A stretch of 64,000 bases of DNA from Rehmannia glutinosa. Its lineage: Eukaryota; Streptophyta; Magnoliopsida; Lamiales; Orobanchaceae. This document shows positions 44,151-56,378 of the stretch, one piece after another; position 1 is the stretch's first letter; each line of letters begins with the position of its first letter. Below the pieces are notes generated by a model. The model was not told the origin of the DNA, made no database searches, and saw nothing but the letters and a program-made list of their open reading frames with translations. The DNA lies in NCBI GenBank assembly GCA_016081115.2, contig JABTTQ020002608.1, forward strand, positions 744,001 through 808,000, written 5' to 3'. Both the position numbers and the translations under genes were made by a program.

Positions 44151-44740
44151 TCAAGGGCAAGAAATAGGTTCCTCCTTGCTTCGAGACTCTATTAATGAGC
44201 CTCCCTTGAATTTAGGCCAGGAGGGCGGGGGCTCGGGCCACGAATGATAATTTGGAGACCATTAATCCACCCGATGTTAACCCGAGTTATGAAAGAAAAT
44301 AAAATGCCGGATAGAATTAATGGAGAGGATCGAGTTGTCCTATGGAGGAGGACAGTCGCCCCAGGATCTTTCCTCCTATTGTTTTGAATCTGTGAATCTT
44401 ATTCCTATCCCACTCCAAGAGTATAAGTCCAAAGCTCTTTTATCCGATATTTCTGAGAACATTATCCAGGCGAGCAGGTGGTAGAGGTATAGGGGGTCGG
44501 TCGGCGGAGGAAGGTGTAGGAAACCAAAACTTATGGGAGCTAAGGATTTAATTGCGGTGAAGAATAAGGGTGGTGGAGTTAAAAGGACTAGAACTCTCAT
44601 TGATGAGACGAGGAAGTGGATGAAGAGGGTATTTTGAATGACAATGAACTTAAGAAACAAAAATTTGTACTAATGGTTCTCCCAACTCCCAAGAGTCCTA
44701 AGGTGGTGGTAGCCAACCTAGAGTGGCCCCAACCCCATCA

Positions 44741-47700
44741 ATGAGGGCTATGGTGTGGAATTGTAGAGTGCTGGGAGGGCCTCTACGGTTTCCCAAATCA
44801 AGGAGGTTTTAAGACTCCATTTCCCGAATTTTTGTTTTTAAGTGAAACCAAAAAACAAAAACAGTTTGTTGCTACAATTTGCAAAAATTTGAAGATGGAT
44901 GATAGATGGATTAGTGTTGATCCGGATGGTTTGAGGGGTGGTTTATTCTTTGTGTTGGAGTGATAAAGTCACCATTTTCAAATGATCCCCCTTAATTTCT
45001 CGCATTGTCGTGGAATTCGGTTGTGGTGGTGACACGGAAAAGAGTTGGGCCATTTTCATTTATGCAAGTACTTGCCCAAAGATGAGGAAGGATCAGTGGA
45101 ATATGTTGATTGGTGAAAAAGGGAGATGGGGTGGTAGGTGGTTTCTTATGGGTGATTTTAATGATATTCTCAATAAGGAAGACAAAAAGGGTGGTAGAGA
45201 GAGAGAGAGAGGACAACAACTTCTGGGATTTCAGAAATTTTGTATTCAGTATGGAGATGGGAGAAATACCTTTCTCGGGTTATAGATTCACGTGGTCCAA
45301 TGGGAGGATGGGTGAGGATTTTATTGAGGAGAGGATTGATAGAGGCTTTGGGTCCTCAGTTTGGTGCATGAAAAAATCAAATGCAGATATCCATCACATG
45401 TTCAGGTCTGCGTCGGACCACAACCTTTTGATGCTGGAAACTGAGCCTCAGTCCAAGGTGCTTAAGAGAAGATTTCATTTTGATCGTAGGTGGGTGGAGT
45501 TGCCTGGGGTTGAGGAAGTGGTGGATTCATCTTGGAACTCTCCTCAAGAAGGAACACCACTGTTTCAACTTCACCACATGATTAAAAGTTGCAGGGTGGG
45601 ACTTTTAAATTGGAGTAGCAAGAATAAGACTAACTCTGCCACTGTGATCAAGGATAATACTGAGAAGTCGGAGGTTCTTTCTAGGCTGGGAGGGGAGAAG
45701 GATTGGGACTCTTGGTATGCACTTAAATTTGATTTGAACAAGGTCTATGCTAATGAGGAAATCTATTGGAAACAAAAGTCTAGAAATCATTGGCTTAAGG
45801 AGGGGGATAGAAACACCAAATTCTTCCATGCGTGTGTTAATCAAAGAAATAAGAGAAACTCTTTGGACAAGTTGGTTGGAGCGAGGGGGAGGATCGTGAG
45901 TCGATGGGGAGATTGTTTCAAATCACTTTGATTTCTATGGCGACCTTTTACTTCTTCAAATCCTGCTATGAATCATTCCATACTCAACGATATCTCATGC
46001 ACAATCCAACCCCATCAGCACTAAATGCTAACTAGACCTGTTTCGACTTGGAGATTAAAAAGCCTTGTTTGAACTTCATCCTTTCAAGGCTCAGGGCTCG
46101 GATGGTATGTCTCCTTTCTTTTTTCATCACTTTTGGCATCTCATTCAGGCAGATGTGTGTAAGGCTGTCAAGAATTTTTCATGTGTTCCAAAATGCTCAA
46201 AAGCATTAATTTGACTCTTGTCTCTCTTATCCCCAAGATTAAAAATCCTTCTTCCATCTCTCATTATAGACCTATTAATCTATGTAAATCGTGTATAAAA
46301 TCATTTGAAAATTCTTGCCAATAGAATTAAGCCTTTTCGAATAAGTGTATCAATGAATGTCAAACTGCATTTGTCCCCGGATGACAAATCATAGACAATG
46401 TTATTTTGGCCCATGAACACTTTCATTATCTGAACAAACTTCGGAGCTCTAAAATTAAATGTATGGCTATTAAGCTTGATATGGCGAAGACCTATGATAG
46501 GGTAGAATGGGGCTTTTTGAGAATGGTTTTGCTTAGAACGGGATTCCCTCACAAATTTGTGTTGTGGATTTTCTCTTGTATTAGGACTACTTCTTTCTCT
46601 TTCTTGGTTAATGGTGAAGCCCATGGTCTTGTTGTCCCCTCTAGAGGCATTAGACAAGGGGATCCCTTGTCTCCCTACCTTTTCCTTATCATTTCTGAAG
46701 CATTTTCAAATCTCCTGAACCAGTCTAGAGTATTGAATGAATTGTCTGGGATTAGAATTTGCAAAAAAGCTCCAATTTTAACTCATTTGTTTTTTGCCGA
46801 TGATGCGCTTCTTTTCTGTCAAGCTAATGTTTTTCAGGCTTCATTAATTAAAGACATCCTCTCCCAGTTTTGTCTTGCATCGGGCCAGAAAGTAAACATG
46901 GACAAATCATCAATTTTTTTCAGTGTTAACACTAATGAGGATGAAAGAGCTGATATTTGCAACACCCTCAGTGTTATACAAGAACACCAAAATCTGAAAC
47001 ATCTGGGACTGCCTCTTCTTATTGGGAGATCAAAAAGAGAAATTTTCAAGGGTGTGTGTGATGCAGGTAGGAGGAGGATTGGAAATTGGAAGATGCTTTT
47101 CTGAGCATGGCTGGGAGAGAAGTTCTGATCAAGTCTGTGCGAAGTGCACTGCCTACATATATCATGGCCTGTTATAAGCTTCCTAAAGGTATTTACAAGA
47201 ATTTCAATAAGATTTTAGCTGACTTCTGGTGGGGTCACTCTGATCAAGGACATCTTAAGATGCATTGGATGAAATGGAGTAAGATGGTGCTGCCTAAGGA
47301 TCAAGGAAGGATGGGATTTCAAGACATTGGAATTTTCAATGATGCTTTGTTGGCTAAGAAAGTTTGGAGGGTTCTCTCTAATCCCTCAAGCCTTCTTAGC
47401 AGGGTACTTAAAGCTAAGTATTGCTCAGCTGGGGGTATTTTTAACACATGTGCTAAACAGTCTGACTCTTTTGTGTGGAAAAGTCTCATTAACTCTAAGC
47501 ATTTGTTGAAACTGGGACTTCAATTTGGGATTGCAGATGGGAAATCTACTAGAGTGTGGGAACACCCTTGGATCTTTAAAGGATGCTCCCCCAATCTAGT
47601 AGGTAAATCTAATTCGGATTGCAGGGTCACATGGGTTAGTGAGCTGCTTCAGGGAGATGGCAAGGAGTGGAACCAGGTTCTTATCAATGATATTTTCCTT

Positions 47701-48330
47701 CCTCATGAAGCCCGAGTCATTTTGTCTACCCCCATTTTTCACCAGTGGGACAGGGATAGAGTACTATGGACACTAACTAAGGATCAGAATTATTCAGTTA
47801 AGTCGACCTATAAGGCTGCATGTGATGAGGCCAAGCTTGTGAAGGATGCTGCTGAAGGGAGTAAGGATTGTGCTAAGGCTGCTCTTTGCTGGAAAAATTG
47901 TGGAAGCTTAAGGTTAAGGGTAAGGTGAAGAATTTTCTGTGGAAGTGCTTACATGGGGTGGTTCGGTACAAATGCAACTCATCAAAAGAGGCATTCAAAT
48001 TGACTCTATCTGCAAGTGGTGTGGCTCTGAAGAGGAAACGTTGGAGCACCTTTTGTTCTCTTGTGACAGGGCTGCCAAGACTTGGAGACTGTCACCTGTT
48101 CAATGGGATGGAAATCTGAATCGGAGTGGGTCGTTCCGTCATTGGTGGGATGATGTTTGTTCGGGTCATTGGGATCACATCTTTCAGGATAGGATACAAT
48201 TAACTACAAACATCCTATGGTGACTTTGGAAGACTAGGAATTCGTGGGTGTTCGAGAATAAAACCACGTCTGAGTTAGAGACCGTTTCTCTGGCTTGGAA
48301 GGAGTGGTTTGAGTTTGATACTAACTTATA
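44741..48330 (+). pseudogene. LINE ORF2 (endonuclease, reverse transcriptase)
   Basis: The start MRAMVWNCRVLG is the usual ORF2 endonuclease opening but meets stops soon after. Endonuclease motifs GDFNDI (about 45150) and SASDHNLLML (about 45410) follow. RT motifs are KLDMAKTYDRVEW (about 46480), SRGIRQGDPLSPYLFLII (about 46640) and FFADDALLF (about 46795, catalytic pair intact). The tail has the zf-RVT block WWGHSDQGHLKMHWMKWSKM and CKWCGSEEETLEHLLFSC. I see no RNase H domain. Frameshifts occur near 45930, 46400, 47090 and 47900. Inactive. Confidence 0.88.
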
Positions 48331-48641
48331 GATTATACGGTTTGGGAGGTTCTCCTTTAGGGATTTATTAATCCAGTTAAGGGGTTCCTCTTTCGTTTTT
48401 TGCCACCTGCTTGGTGTTTTTTCTTGTCTTTAGAACTAATTGCCCAGATCTTGTTAATGCAGGTTGTTCTGTTATTGGGCTTGTGTAGTTTTGCATCCTT
48501 TGTTTTTTCCTTGATCCTTGCGTGGATTATTCCCAGCATGGCAGTGTAGCCTTGGTTGGGCATTTGGCTGTGAGCCACGTTTGTACAGTGATCCCCTGAG
48601 TTTATATAAAAGTTGCTTGCGTTTGTTAAAAAAATGTCGTT

Positions 48642-48985
48642 ACATAATGGGGATTGACTGAACCAAATTTAGTAATAGTCAACAGTTCATTTTAGTTGAT
48701 CTAACATTTCTAATGAAAATAAATTATATCTTTTGTTATATTAGATAAAATAGCAATGCAATACAATTTATACAAAGAATTCTGAAAGTCATAAAAAACT
48801 AAATAATCAATTAAATTATATCTAGTAAAATTCAAAATTAAATCAAAATAATATTGAAAATTGCTTTGAGATTGAGTCAAGATTTAGTATCGAGTCTAAC
48901 TTGATACATGTCGATCGTAGTTTATAGACGGAGATGGGCTACGCTCATCGACACAAACAATGCTTTGAGAACCCCAATACGGGTA
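48642..48985. other. Duplicated RING flank right of the LINE
   Basis: 48642-48730 is homologous to 32185-32290 (GGGGATTGACTGAACC, TTGATCTAACATTTCTAAT). The remainder is AT-rich and non-coding. Confidence 0.6.
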
Positions 48986-48992
48986 GGGATGG

Positions 48993-49605
48993 CAATGTGG
49001 TGGGTTTGACCAAACTGGAACCCGTTTCGCCAAGAAAAATTAAGACTCGGGACCACCGCCCACCTCAAGATCCGTCCCGCTCCCAAACTGTTGTTGGAAA
49101 TTTGGTCTAGCGGTCAATATTTTTTAATTACAATAATTTATTTATTTTTGTATTTTTGAAAGTAATCCAATGCCAATAGGTCAAAAAAATAAATATAATT
49201 ATGAAACTTTTTATAAGTATATTTTGCAATTATTTAGATACTATTAAGATTTTTTTTAAAAAAAACACTACTATTAGGATCTTGCAATAGTACTTAAATA
49301 ATACTCAAAATAAATATTCAAAGTACAACATTACAAGATTCTTTTTAAAAATAAATTACAATATTACAAGATGTTATGGTAGTAGATTAAAATCAATATA
49401 ACAAACAAATCTAAAAATAGATAATGAAAAATATCTAAATATATTAAAAAAATATAAAAAATAATAATGTAGCGGGCGGGTCCGGGGTGGGTCCTATTGG
49501 ACCCGAGATCTGCCCAGCCCCAACCGAGGTTTGTATTTTTAGACTCGGGACTGCCTCGGGACCCGTTTTAACCGGTCGGGCGGGTTCGATGGGGTTCTCC
49601 ATTGT
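48993..49605. mobile_element. Degenerate hAT-like element with GC-rich ends
   Basis: Starts TAGGGATGGCAATGTGGTGG; GC-rich subterminal GGGCGGGTCC / GGACCCGAGA segments lie at both ends and AT-rich sequence in the centre. It has the architecture of the element at 7530-13203. The right terminus (TGGGGTTCTCCATTG) is too decayed to pair cleanly with the left. Confidence 0.45.
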
Positions 49606-49929
49606 GTGTATTTAGACTTATTGAAAAACATCCGAAGATTCGCGAACTATAGTTTCCAAAAAACCATTCTTGAACTATTGTTTTTCGCCATGTCACGCTT
49701 AGGTTTTGGGCAATCTCACGGTCATGAGACGGATCCAATCCAAAATCCATTGGTATTTTTTTTTTTTTATTTTTGGGGTGGTGGTATTTTTTTAATATAG
49801 GAGGTGAAACAACATCATTAGGGAGCGGTGACATTTACGTGGTATCGGGACGGCGAAATAGAATCAGTATAGAAGCGTTGACATATTTTTAATATTATGT
49901 GGTGGAAAAATATCTTTAGACTCGAAATA

Positions 49930-50335
49930 TATCACTTTTTACTAACAAAATATCACTTTTACTCTGTAAAATACACATTTTCAAAGGAATAAAACTAATC
50001 ATTTACTTACAAAGTTATATACGATCTTGTTGAAGTATCACTTTTTATTAAGAAAATATTAAAATATATCACGTTTTACTTTAAAAGTATATGTTTTCAT
50101 ACGAAATTACATTAGTAGTTCATCTAATTTATTATCACTTTAGACCCAAAATATATTAGTTTTTATTAAAAAAATCATTCTTATCTTTGAGAAGTATATA
50201 TTTTTCAAAGTAACAAAACGATTATTTACTTAGAAAGTTGATGCAATCTTGTTTAACAATTATCACTTTTTATTAGAAGAAAGTATCGCTTTTACTTTAA
50301 AAATACATATTGTTCCAAAGATAACAATTCAGTAA
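49930..50335. repeat. Degenerate ~110-bp AT-rich tandem repeats
   Basis: Four copies of a pattern TATCACTTTTTA(T/C)TA...TACTTT(A)AAA...TATATTTTCA(A)AG begin near 49935, 50035, 50140 and 50265. No coding capacity. Confidence 0.6.
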
Positions 50336-50685
50336 CTCTAGTTTCCTAAAAAGTATTAGAATTTCCATGAAAAATATTATTGTGATTTTCAACTTATTGT
50401 AATTTTCAACGGAGAGGAGAAAAGTAGAGACACTTTGAATATCCATTCTAACGAACACATAGGATCAACACTTAGTGTCGCAAAATGTTGGCTCGATGCC
50501 AATTGAAAGAATTTTAGCATGTAGATATTCCATAATTTTGAATAAAGTATAGATGTGATCGCATATGTAGACACGTCTACGGTCACATGCAATGTGAATT
50601 AAATAAAAAGATCGTAACAATAGATGTAAAAAATTATCTAAAAGCCAACAAACTTGTAGATGTACCAAGTACTCTTACATCTAGC
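50336..50685. other. AT-rich intergenic sequence
   Basis: I see no gene and no clear repeat. Confidence 0.5.
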
Positions 50686-50985
50686 AATGGGTTGTCAGGC
50701 GGCCGACCGAGCCTATGGGCTTTTGCAAAATTTCGGGTTGGGTCGGTGGCCCGATTTTGGTGGGGCCACGAAATTACAGCCCACCTTGACCCATGTATAC
50801 ACTCCATGTGGAAAACTTTCGGGCCGACCAAAAAAAAAGTCGGGCTAGCCCGCCCGCCGAGCAATCGGGTCCAAATAGGCCCGTCTTTTTCGGGCCTAAA
50901 AAGATCGCAGCCACCTCGCCCCCAAACCTTGGTGGTGGGCGACCACGGGCCGGGCTGGATTTTGTCACCTCTATGGCCCAAAGAG
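50686..50985. other. GC-rich hAT-like remnant
   Basis: A GC-rich patch with GGGTTGGGTCGGTGGCCCG and GGGCCGGGCTGGATTTTGTC flanked by AT-rich DNA, in the style of the subterminal parts of the hAT-like elements above. Long open frames in it on both strands reflect composition. No paired termini were found. Confidence 0.35.
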
Positions 50986-51119
50986 GGCGAAACTTTCCAC
51001 TAGCTAGTAAAACGGTTTGATTTTGTATACAACGAATACTAAAACCAACTAGTATAAAATTAATGAAAACTCCTATCACGAGTAGATGCATTCTTTGTGT
51101 AAAGCAATTCATCCAACAA

Positions 51120-51942
51120 TAGATATGATTGGACTTTGTTGAGTTAGAGTTAACGTGAAATGACAAAATTAACCTCTTTGACATAATTGTGTTTTTTATT
51201 ATGTTATTTTTGCATATTTTTGATAGATTGAAAATGTTAATAGTTTGGGAAAATTGTAAATACCCAGAGATTTGTGAAAATTGCAAGTACTCAATTGATG
51301 TTTGATTACGTCTTATATTTTTTCCCTTCATAAGTAAAAAATATTTCAAAACCCCCGTGATATTTATAAAAAATATTACAATTAACTACTTAAATTTAAG
51401 ACATAATCAAACATGAGGGTTTTTTATATATAATTTTGAAAACATCTATTTTTTTCTATTTATCCCAAATCTCAGGGTGCTTTTCTAGTAATACCTTATT
51501 TATAAGTTAATAAAAAATCAAATGCAATTCCATTACTAGCCTTACTAATCTAAATTTTTATCACAATATTAAAATATTTCGAACAGTAAAATAAATTCTA
51601 AAAAACTTTTAAAAAAAAAGCAGTCATGCCTTCAAAAAGTTTCAATATAATTTCCGCGCCATCAAAACTTAGTATGTATTTGATGTAGATGAATACAATT
51701 GATTCTCCATTTTTCTACAGCAATTTCTAACTGTTATAAACAGTTGAAAAAATAAAAATATATAGCAGGCTGAACAAAAAATTGCAGGGATAACAAAAAT
51801 GAAGTGCATGCAAACAAAGTCTCATTGATCTATTTAATTTCTTGTGGTACACAAATATTACATTGATTCAGTCAATTACAAACTAAAATATTGCAAACAA
51901 AATTAGAGATTCCATATTCTCATATACATAAACTAAAATCAT
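51120..51942. other. Mixed RING flanks: upstream piece and 3' flank of RING 6
   Basis: 51130-51240 matches the far upstream RING block (24200-24330 and 41310-41430). 51520-51942 matches the 3' flank of RING 4a (19060-19444). An upstream piece directly abutting a 3' flank indicates neighbouring tandem units. Confidence 0.65.
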
Positions 51943-52045
51943 TTATAAGGCAACGGCTTTGCAGAGAGGGCAAAAATTCTTGTTGGTGAGCCATTTTGTG
52001 ATGCAGCCAGCATGATACTCGTGGCGGCAGTCAAGAACTCCGATC
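51943..52045 (-). pseudogene. RING-H2 gene 6, C-terminal fragment
   Basis: The reverse strand encodes IGVLDCRHEYHAGCITKW, then LTNKNFCPLCKAVAL and a stop, that is RING ligands C3 to C8 without a frameshift. At 52046 the sequence changes to TGTTGGTAAAAATT, the likely start of an LTR. The first two ligands and the N-terminus are missing. The rest of the gene may lie beyond the right edge, on the far side of the nested insertions. Confidence 0.8.
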
Positions 52046-52705
52046 TGTTGGTAAAAATTATATATGTGAGGTTTCTGTTTGGAAGAAAATGGCTAAGTGT
52101 TTAGGATTAGTCGAGGTCTCGATTGAGAATCGGTCTCCGCAAGATAAAAACACCCCGTATACATGTGCTAACGGTTCGGCGCACGTCCCTAAGATACAAC
52201 GACTATTTCAGTTTTGAGTTTACAACACTTGCAAACCCGAAACACATCGAACTACAAAGTGTTTTTTCGACTTTCAAGCTACAAAGGAAGGTAATGATCA
52301 ATATGCTTTGAATGCGAATGACCGGTTAATATCGATAATTTTTGTGTCTCATTTCATCAAGTAGGGACATTAATAATATAGGCAAGCAAGTGCCCGTGAC
52401 GGAAAATCGCGTCTATAGGCTCGAAAAGGCACATTTTCACCGAGCACGCACTGTGCGGGGAGCACGACCAGCAAGACGGGGCATGCGCGCCGTCGCGTGC
52501 GGGCACAAAACCGGCACCTAGCACGACCGGACACGGGGTGCCCGTGCCCCTGCCCGTCTTATTTGGCTCTCGAGTTGAACTCTTTTAATTAATTACGAAA
52601 ATTAATTAAATCTATTTAACTAATTACAAAAATTAATTAAACATTTAATTTTAAAGGTTTTTGGTCCAAAAGAATAAGGGCCTCCAAGCCCAAGCCCAGG
52701 CCCTT
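52046..52705 (+). mobile_element. Partial LTR-like element inserted in RING 6
   Basis: Begins with TGTTGG exactly where RING homology ends, which is how many copia LTRs start. It includes a strongly GC-rich part (52440-52555, with GCGCGCCGTCGCGTGCGGGC) and then AT-rich repeats of AATTAATTAAA. No coding motifs. It is cut at 52706 by gypsy-2, so its other end must be outside the window. Class uncertain. Confidence 0.5.
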
Positions 52706-53602
52706 TGTGAGGCCCCAAATTTTAACAACGTGAGATACGGTGTTATGTAGTGATTATTTATTCGGCTATGTATCACAAACATATTATTAATGAAACGCAA
52801 CTCTACTTTTAATTAATTCTTCCAATGTCAATTACGCATTTCGCATTTTTGTGCTTAGCAATTTTATATTCTCCTCTATTATTAATACTTGATCGAATGA
52901 CTACGACTTTAGAAATATTGGACCCTCGATAAATTAGGAGTATATTCCAATCCCTATCCAAATATTTCACTATATTCTATAATTCATTTCCCCAACAACT
53001 TCCAATTAATATTTTTAAAAATACATATTTCTTATTTCACATCTTTAATTTTAAATTTTAATATTTAAGTATAAATATTTATACATTTTATTTTTCTTCA
53101 ATTTTATAAAAGAAAAGAAAATCAAATATGTTTTTTTCCTAATTTTGAAAATACCCTTTAAATAGGGAGGTTATTTATATTTTTGTTAAAAAAAAAAAGA
53201 AATTTCATCATCCTAAACTTATATTTCGGCCATATGTGTTCAAAGGGGGAACCAAATCATTTCTTTTACCCCAACAAAATTTAATCCTAATTACAAATAA
53301 AAAAATAAAATAAAATAATCACCCCATGGAGCTTACTTTCGGCCATAGCTTCCTAGAATGGGGATCTAGACCATTTTTGTTTTTCAAACATCTACCTTTC
53401 TTCAATAATTCTCATCTCCCAATTAAACTACAACAAATAAAATAACAACCCTCCTACAAAGCTCACTTTCGGCCATAGAGGTTGAGGGAGGGAATCAAAT
53501 TTTGCTTTCTCCTATTCAAACATCCAACTTTCCTCGTTAACATTCTTGAACAAGAACACACAACAATCTCTTCCATTTTTTTCTAAGGGGCGAAAATTTC
53601 CT

Positions 53603-54330
53603 AAGGTAAGGTGAGAAATTATTTTATTCCAATTTAATTTTATCTCCTTGAAACTTCAAATCTATACCTTCAATTTCTAACTTGATGAATCCTTCATGTT
53701 GAGGTACTCCTAGAAGAATTTTCTTGAAGAATTAAGAGACCTAGACTTGACTACAAGCTTGTAGAAGAAACTCAAGACTACACACTTTAAGGTAAGAAAT
53801 TGTGTTAAAAAAAAATCATCTTGTTATTCTCTAGCTCATCATCTTCACTTCTTAACCTAAGTTTGATTTTTTGTTTGAGGTATACTTAGAAGACTTGGGA
53901 GACACTAAGAGCCTTACCATCATCTTGAAAATGATTTCAAGACTTTGAAGATTTTGAAGAGAAATTGGACTATAAGGTAAGAAATGAGATTTTAGTACAT
54001 TTTTTCTTCTCTTTTATTTTCCAAAATTTTGATACTCCATTTTTATTTTTGGAATTTTAGGGGATGACCTTAAGAGTTGTTTTAAGAGTGAGCAAAGAGA
54101 CCCATTTTGAGACTTCTACTAGTCTCATTTCATCTACTACACAAGGTAAGTGTAGTTTTACCAATATTATTCACCTCTTTCTTCTTTCCTTAAATTTTTA
54201 ACCTCATTTTTCTAACTCCTATATTTTTTGATATTCCTTGACTTAGGGGCTGACCTAAGTCACTTCTTCATCAAGAGTGATTTAGTCTATTTTTCACCAA
54301 CAAATCAATCTTTAAGATGGGTGGAAAAAT
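53603..54330 (+). repeat. ~170-186-bp degenerate tandem units with AAGGTAAG
   Basis: The octamer AAGGTAAG occurs at 53603, 53789, 53974 and 54143. Each is followed by a T-rich stretch and then by a diverged GAGGTA.(C/T)TAGAAGA or TTAGGGG(A/C)TGACCT block. Spacings are 186, 185 and 169 bp. AAG|GTAAG equals the plant 5' splice-site consensus. Confidence 0.7.
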
Positions 54331-56211
54331 CCTTTCAACTTCTAGGTGTTTTACTTAAAAATGCATGTAGTATTTTGATTTTGAACACTTGAAATATATA
54401 TTATGTGTTGCATACTATTTTCTTGTATTAAGTTGGAAAAATTCTCAAGTGTTGCTAAAAATGCGATTTATCGAAAAATAGGGCATACATGTACACTTTA
54501 TTGTTATATTTGATGAAATTTTGTATGAGAAGGATATGTATGTGTATGACTCTTGAAATCTATGTTTTGAATGATTTATAACCTAGACAAGTCGAGCATA
54601 ATTGATTAAATTTCAAGTTTTGGACTTAAAATGCAAAAATGGAAAGTTGATGGACTTAGTTGCAAGAAAATAAAACTTAAGGGACCCCTCTGTAATTTTC
54701 AATTTTTGGGACTGTAATCAGGTTCAAAAATTATGTTTTGACATTTCAATATAGTTTTAAGAGTTTTTAGATAAATAAAATCAACATTTAAAAGCCCAAG
54801 GACTAGATCGTAAAATTTTAAAAGTTTAAGGGCTATTTTGTAATTTTCGAAACTGTACCAGGCCCTATTTTTAAAATTTGAAATTTTAACTCTTAAGGGA
54901 CTAGAAATAACATATTTTAAGTGTATTCCAAAAATCCAAGTGTTTAGAGCTTGAAAGTAATTTTATAAAAATTGAGGGACCAAATTGTAAAAGATTAAAC
55001 TTGAGGACCAAAATACAAATTCCAGGAATTATGCAGTCCATGCACCTGGAAATACTAATTTAACTATAACATAATTGTATTTTGGACCAAAGTTTCAAAT
55101 TTCATAACAATTGGACCCCTAAAAACCTTAAAGGCAATTATTTCAAAATGGGATAAAAAAGAGATTTTCAAAAGTTAAGGGACCTATACTTATTTATTTT
55201 TAAAATTGTTTTTGTCCCAATGTCCCACTAACCTTAGTGACAGTTTCCAACTAGAATCACATTAAAATTCCTTCCGGTTTGTGAGTTCCGATTATATTAA
55301 AATTAGGGCCCGAAATGATAATTTTAACAAATTTGGGGCCAATGTGAGAATTTTATAAAAACTTGACCTCAAAACTTTAAAAACCTGAATCTCTGAATAA
55401 TTTAGAGATTATAGGAACTGACCTCATAATATTTCAAGATCGGGTCATTTACTTATTCAATTTTAACCCCAAAAGTATTAGTTTTTACAAAACGGGGCTA
55501 ATTGTAAATTTTTTTTACAAGGACCTAACTCAAATTATTTCTCTTTTAAAGAAACAGCCCTGGACCATCTGACTTTTAATAACGATATAAAAGATTTTAT
55601 TTTCTTAAAATCTCCCGAATTATCGGATCGTCTTGACCGATTAATACACGATCGTGGGGCGACTTCCTCGTCTTGCGATTTGAATCTATAACGGACCTAT
55701 GTTCCACCTAATCTTTCAAGATATCGAAGATTACTTATCCTCCCGATAATCATCTTCATCCAAATAACTCCACCAACGCCATAATTGCTTGCGCAAATTT
55801 TCGAAAACTTTCTGAAATGCTTCTCAATCAATAATACTGATCGCATGGTTGACTACCCGAACGTGTACTTACTTTCCATGCCTGGAGTCAACTTGGTGCG
55901 TCGAGCTCACAAATCGAGAATGGATACGTCAAGGATGGAACCAGGCAGCTCGGCCGCTATTCCACTCTCGGCCCCATCGCCCTAATCCCGCAACCGAGGG
56001 ACGGAGTTTGTCCAACGAAGCGGGTCGTAGACTTGAGGTATAATCATGATTATGACAAATTCGAGCCTTGCTAGCTCCAATGTGGATTTTGTCTTTGCCT
56101 ATGGAGTGATAAGGTGACATGTCTTGGACCATCTTGCTCGGGAAGTTATAAGCGAAGAACGAAGGAATCATTTGTCGATCCACACGATTCTAGAGTTAAT
56201 CGGACCCGTTT

Positions 56212-56378
56212 GGTTGGCGCTACAAATCCATATGCAACCGCTTACTTGTATTGCATAGGTTGGCGCTAGAAACCGTATGCAACCGCTACTTGTATTGCAT
56301 AGGTTGGCGCTACAAATTAAATGACGCAACCGCTACTTGTCTTGCATAGGATTGACGTTACAAATCCATACGCAATTC
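56212..56378 (+). repeat. 45-bp tandem array in the gypsy-2 LTR
   Basis: Units with GGTTGGCGCTACAAATCC, TATGCAACCGCTACTTGT and TTGCATA start near 56212, 56259, 56302 and 56347; the last is diverged. Same array as 830-948 in gypsy-1, inverted relative to the window. Confidence 0.85.

Larger units (their letters stand above)
43023..48634 (+). mobile_element. L1-type LINE, near full length
   Basis: 5.6 kb with a GC-richer 5' leader, an ORF1 with a CCHC knuckle, and an ORF2 with endonuclease, reverse transcriptase and a zf-RVT tail. It ends with GTTAAAAAAA and is flanked by the 7-mer TGTCGTT (43016-43022 and 48635-48641), a plausible target duplication. Both ORFs are interrupted several times. 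The flanks match the RING 5 upstream block (32150-32290), so the LINE landed inside duplicated RING flank. Confidence 0.85.

Noticed and set aside
50587..51349. Several overlapping open frames on both strands
   Set aside because: All fall on one GC-rich remnant; frames are open in many registers, which reflects composition and not coding.
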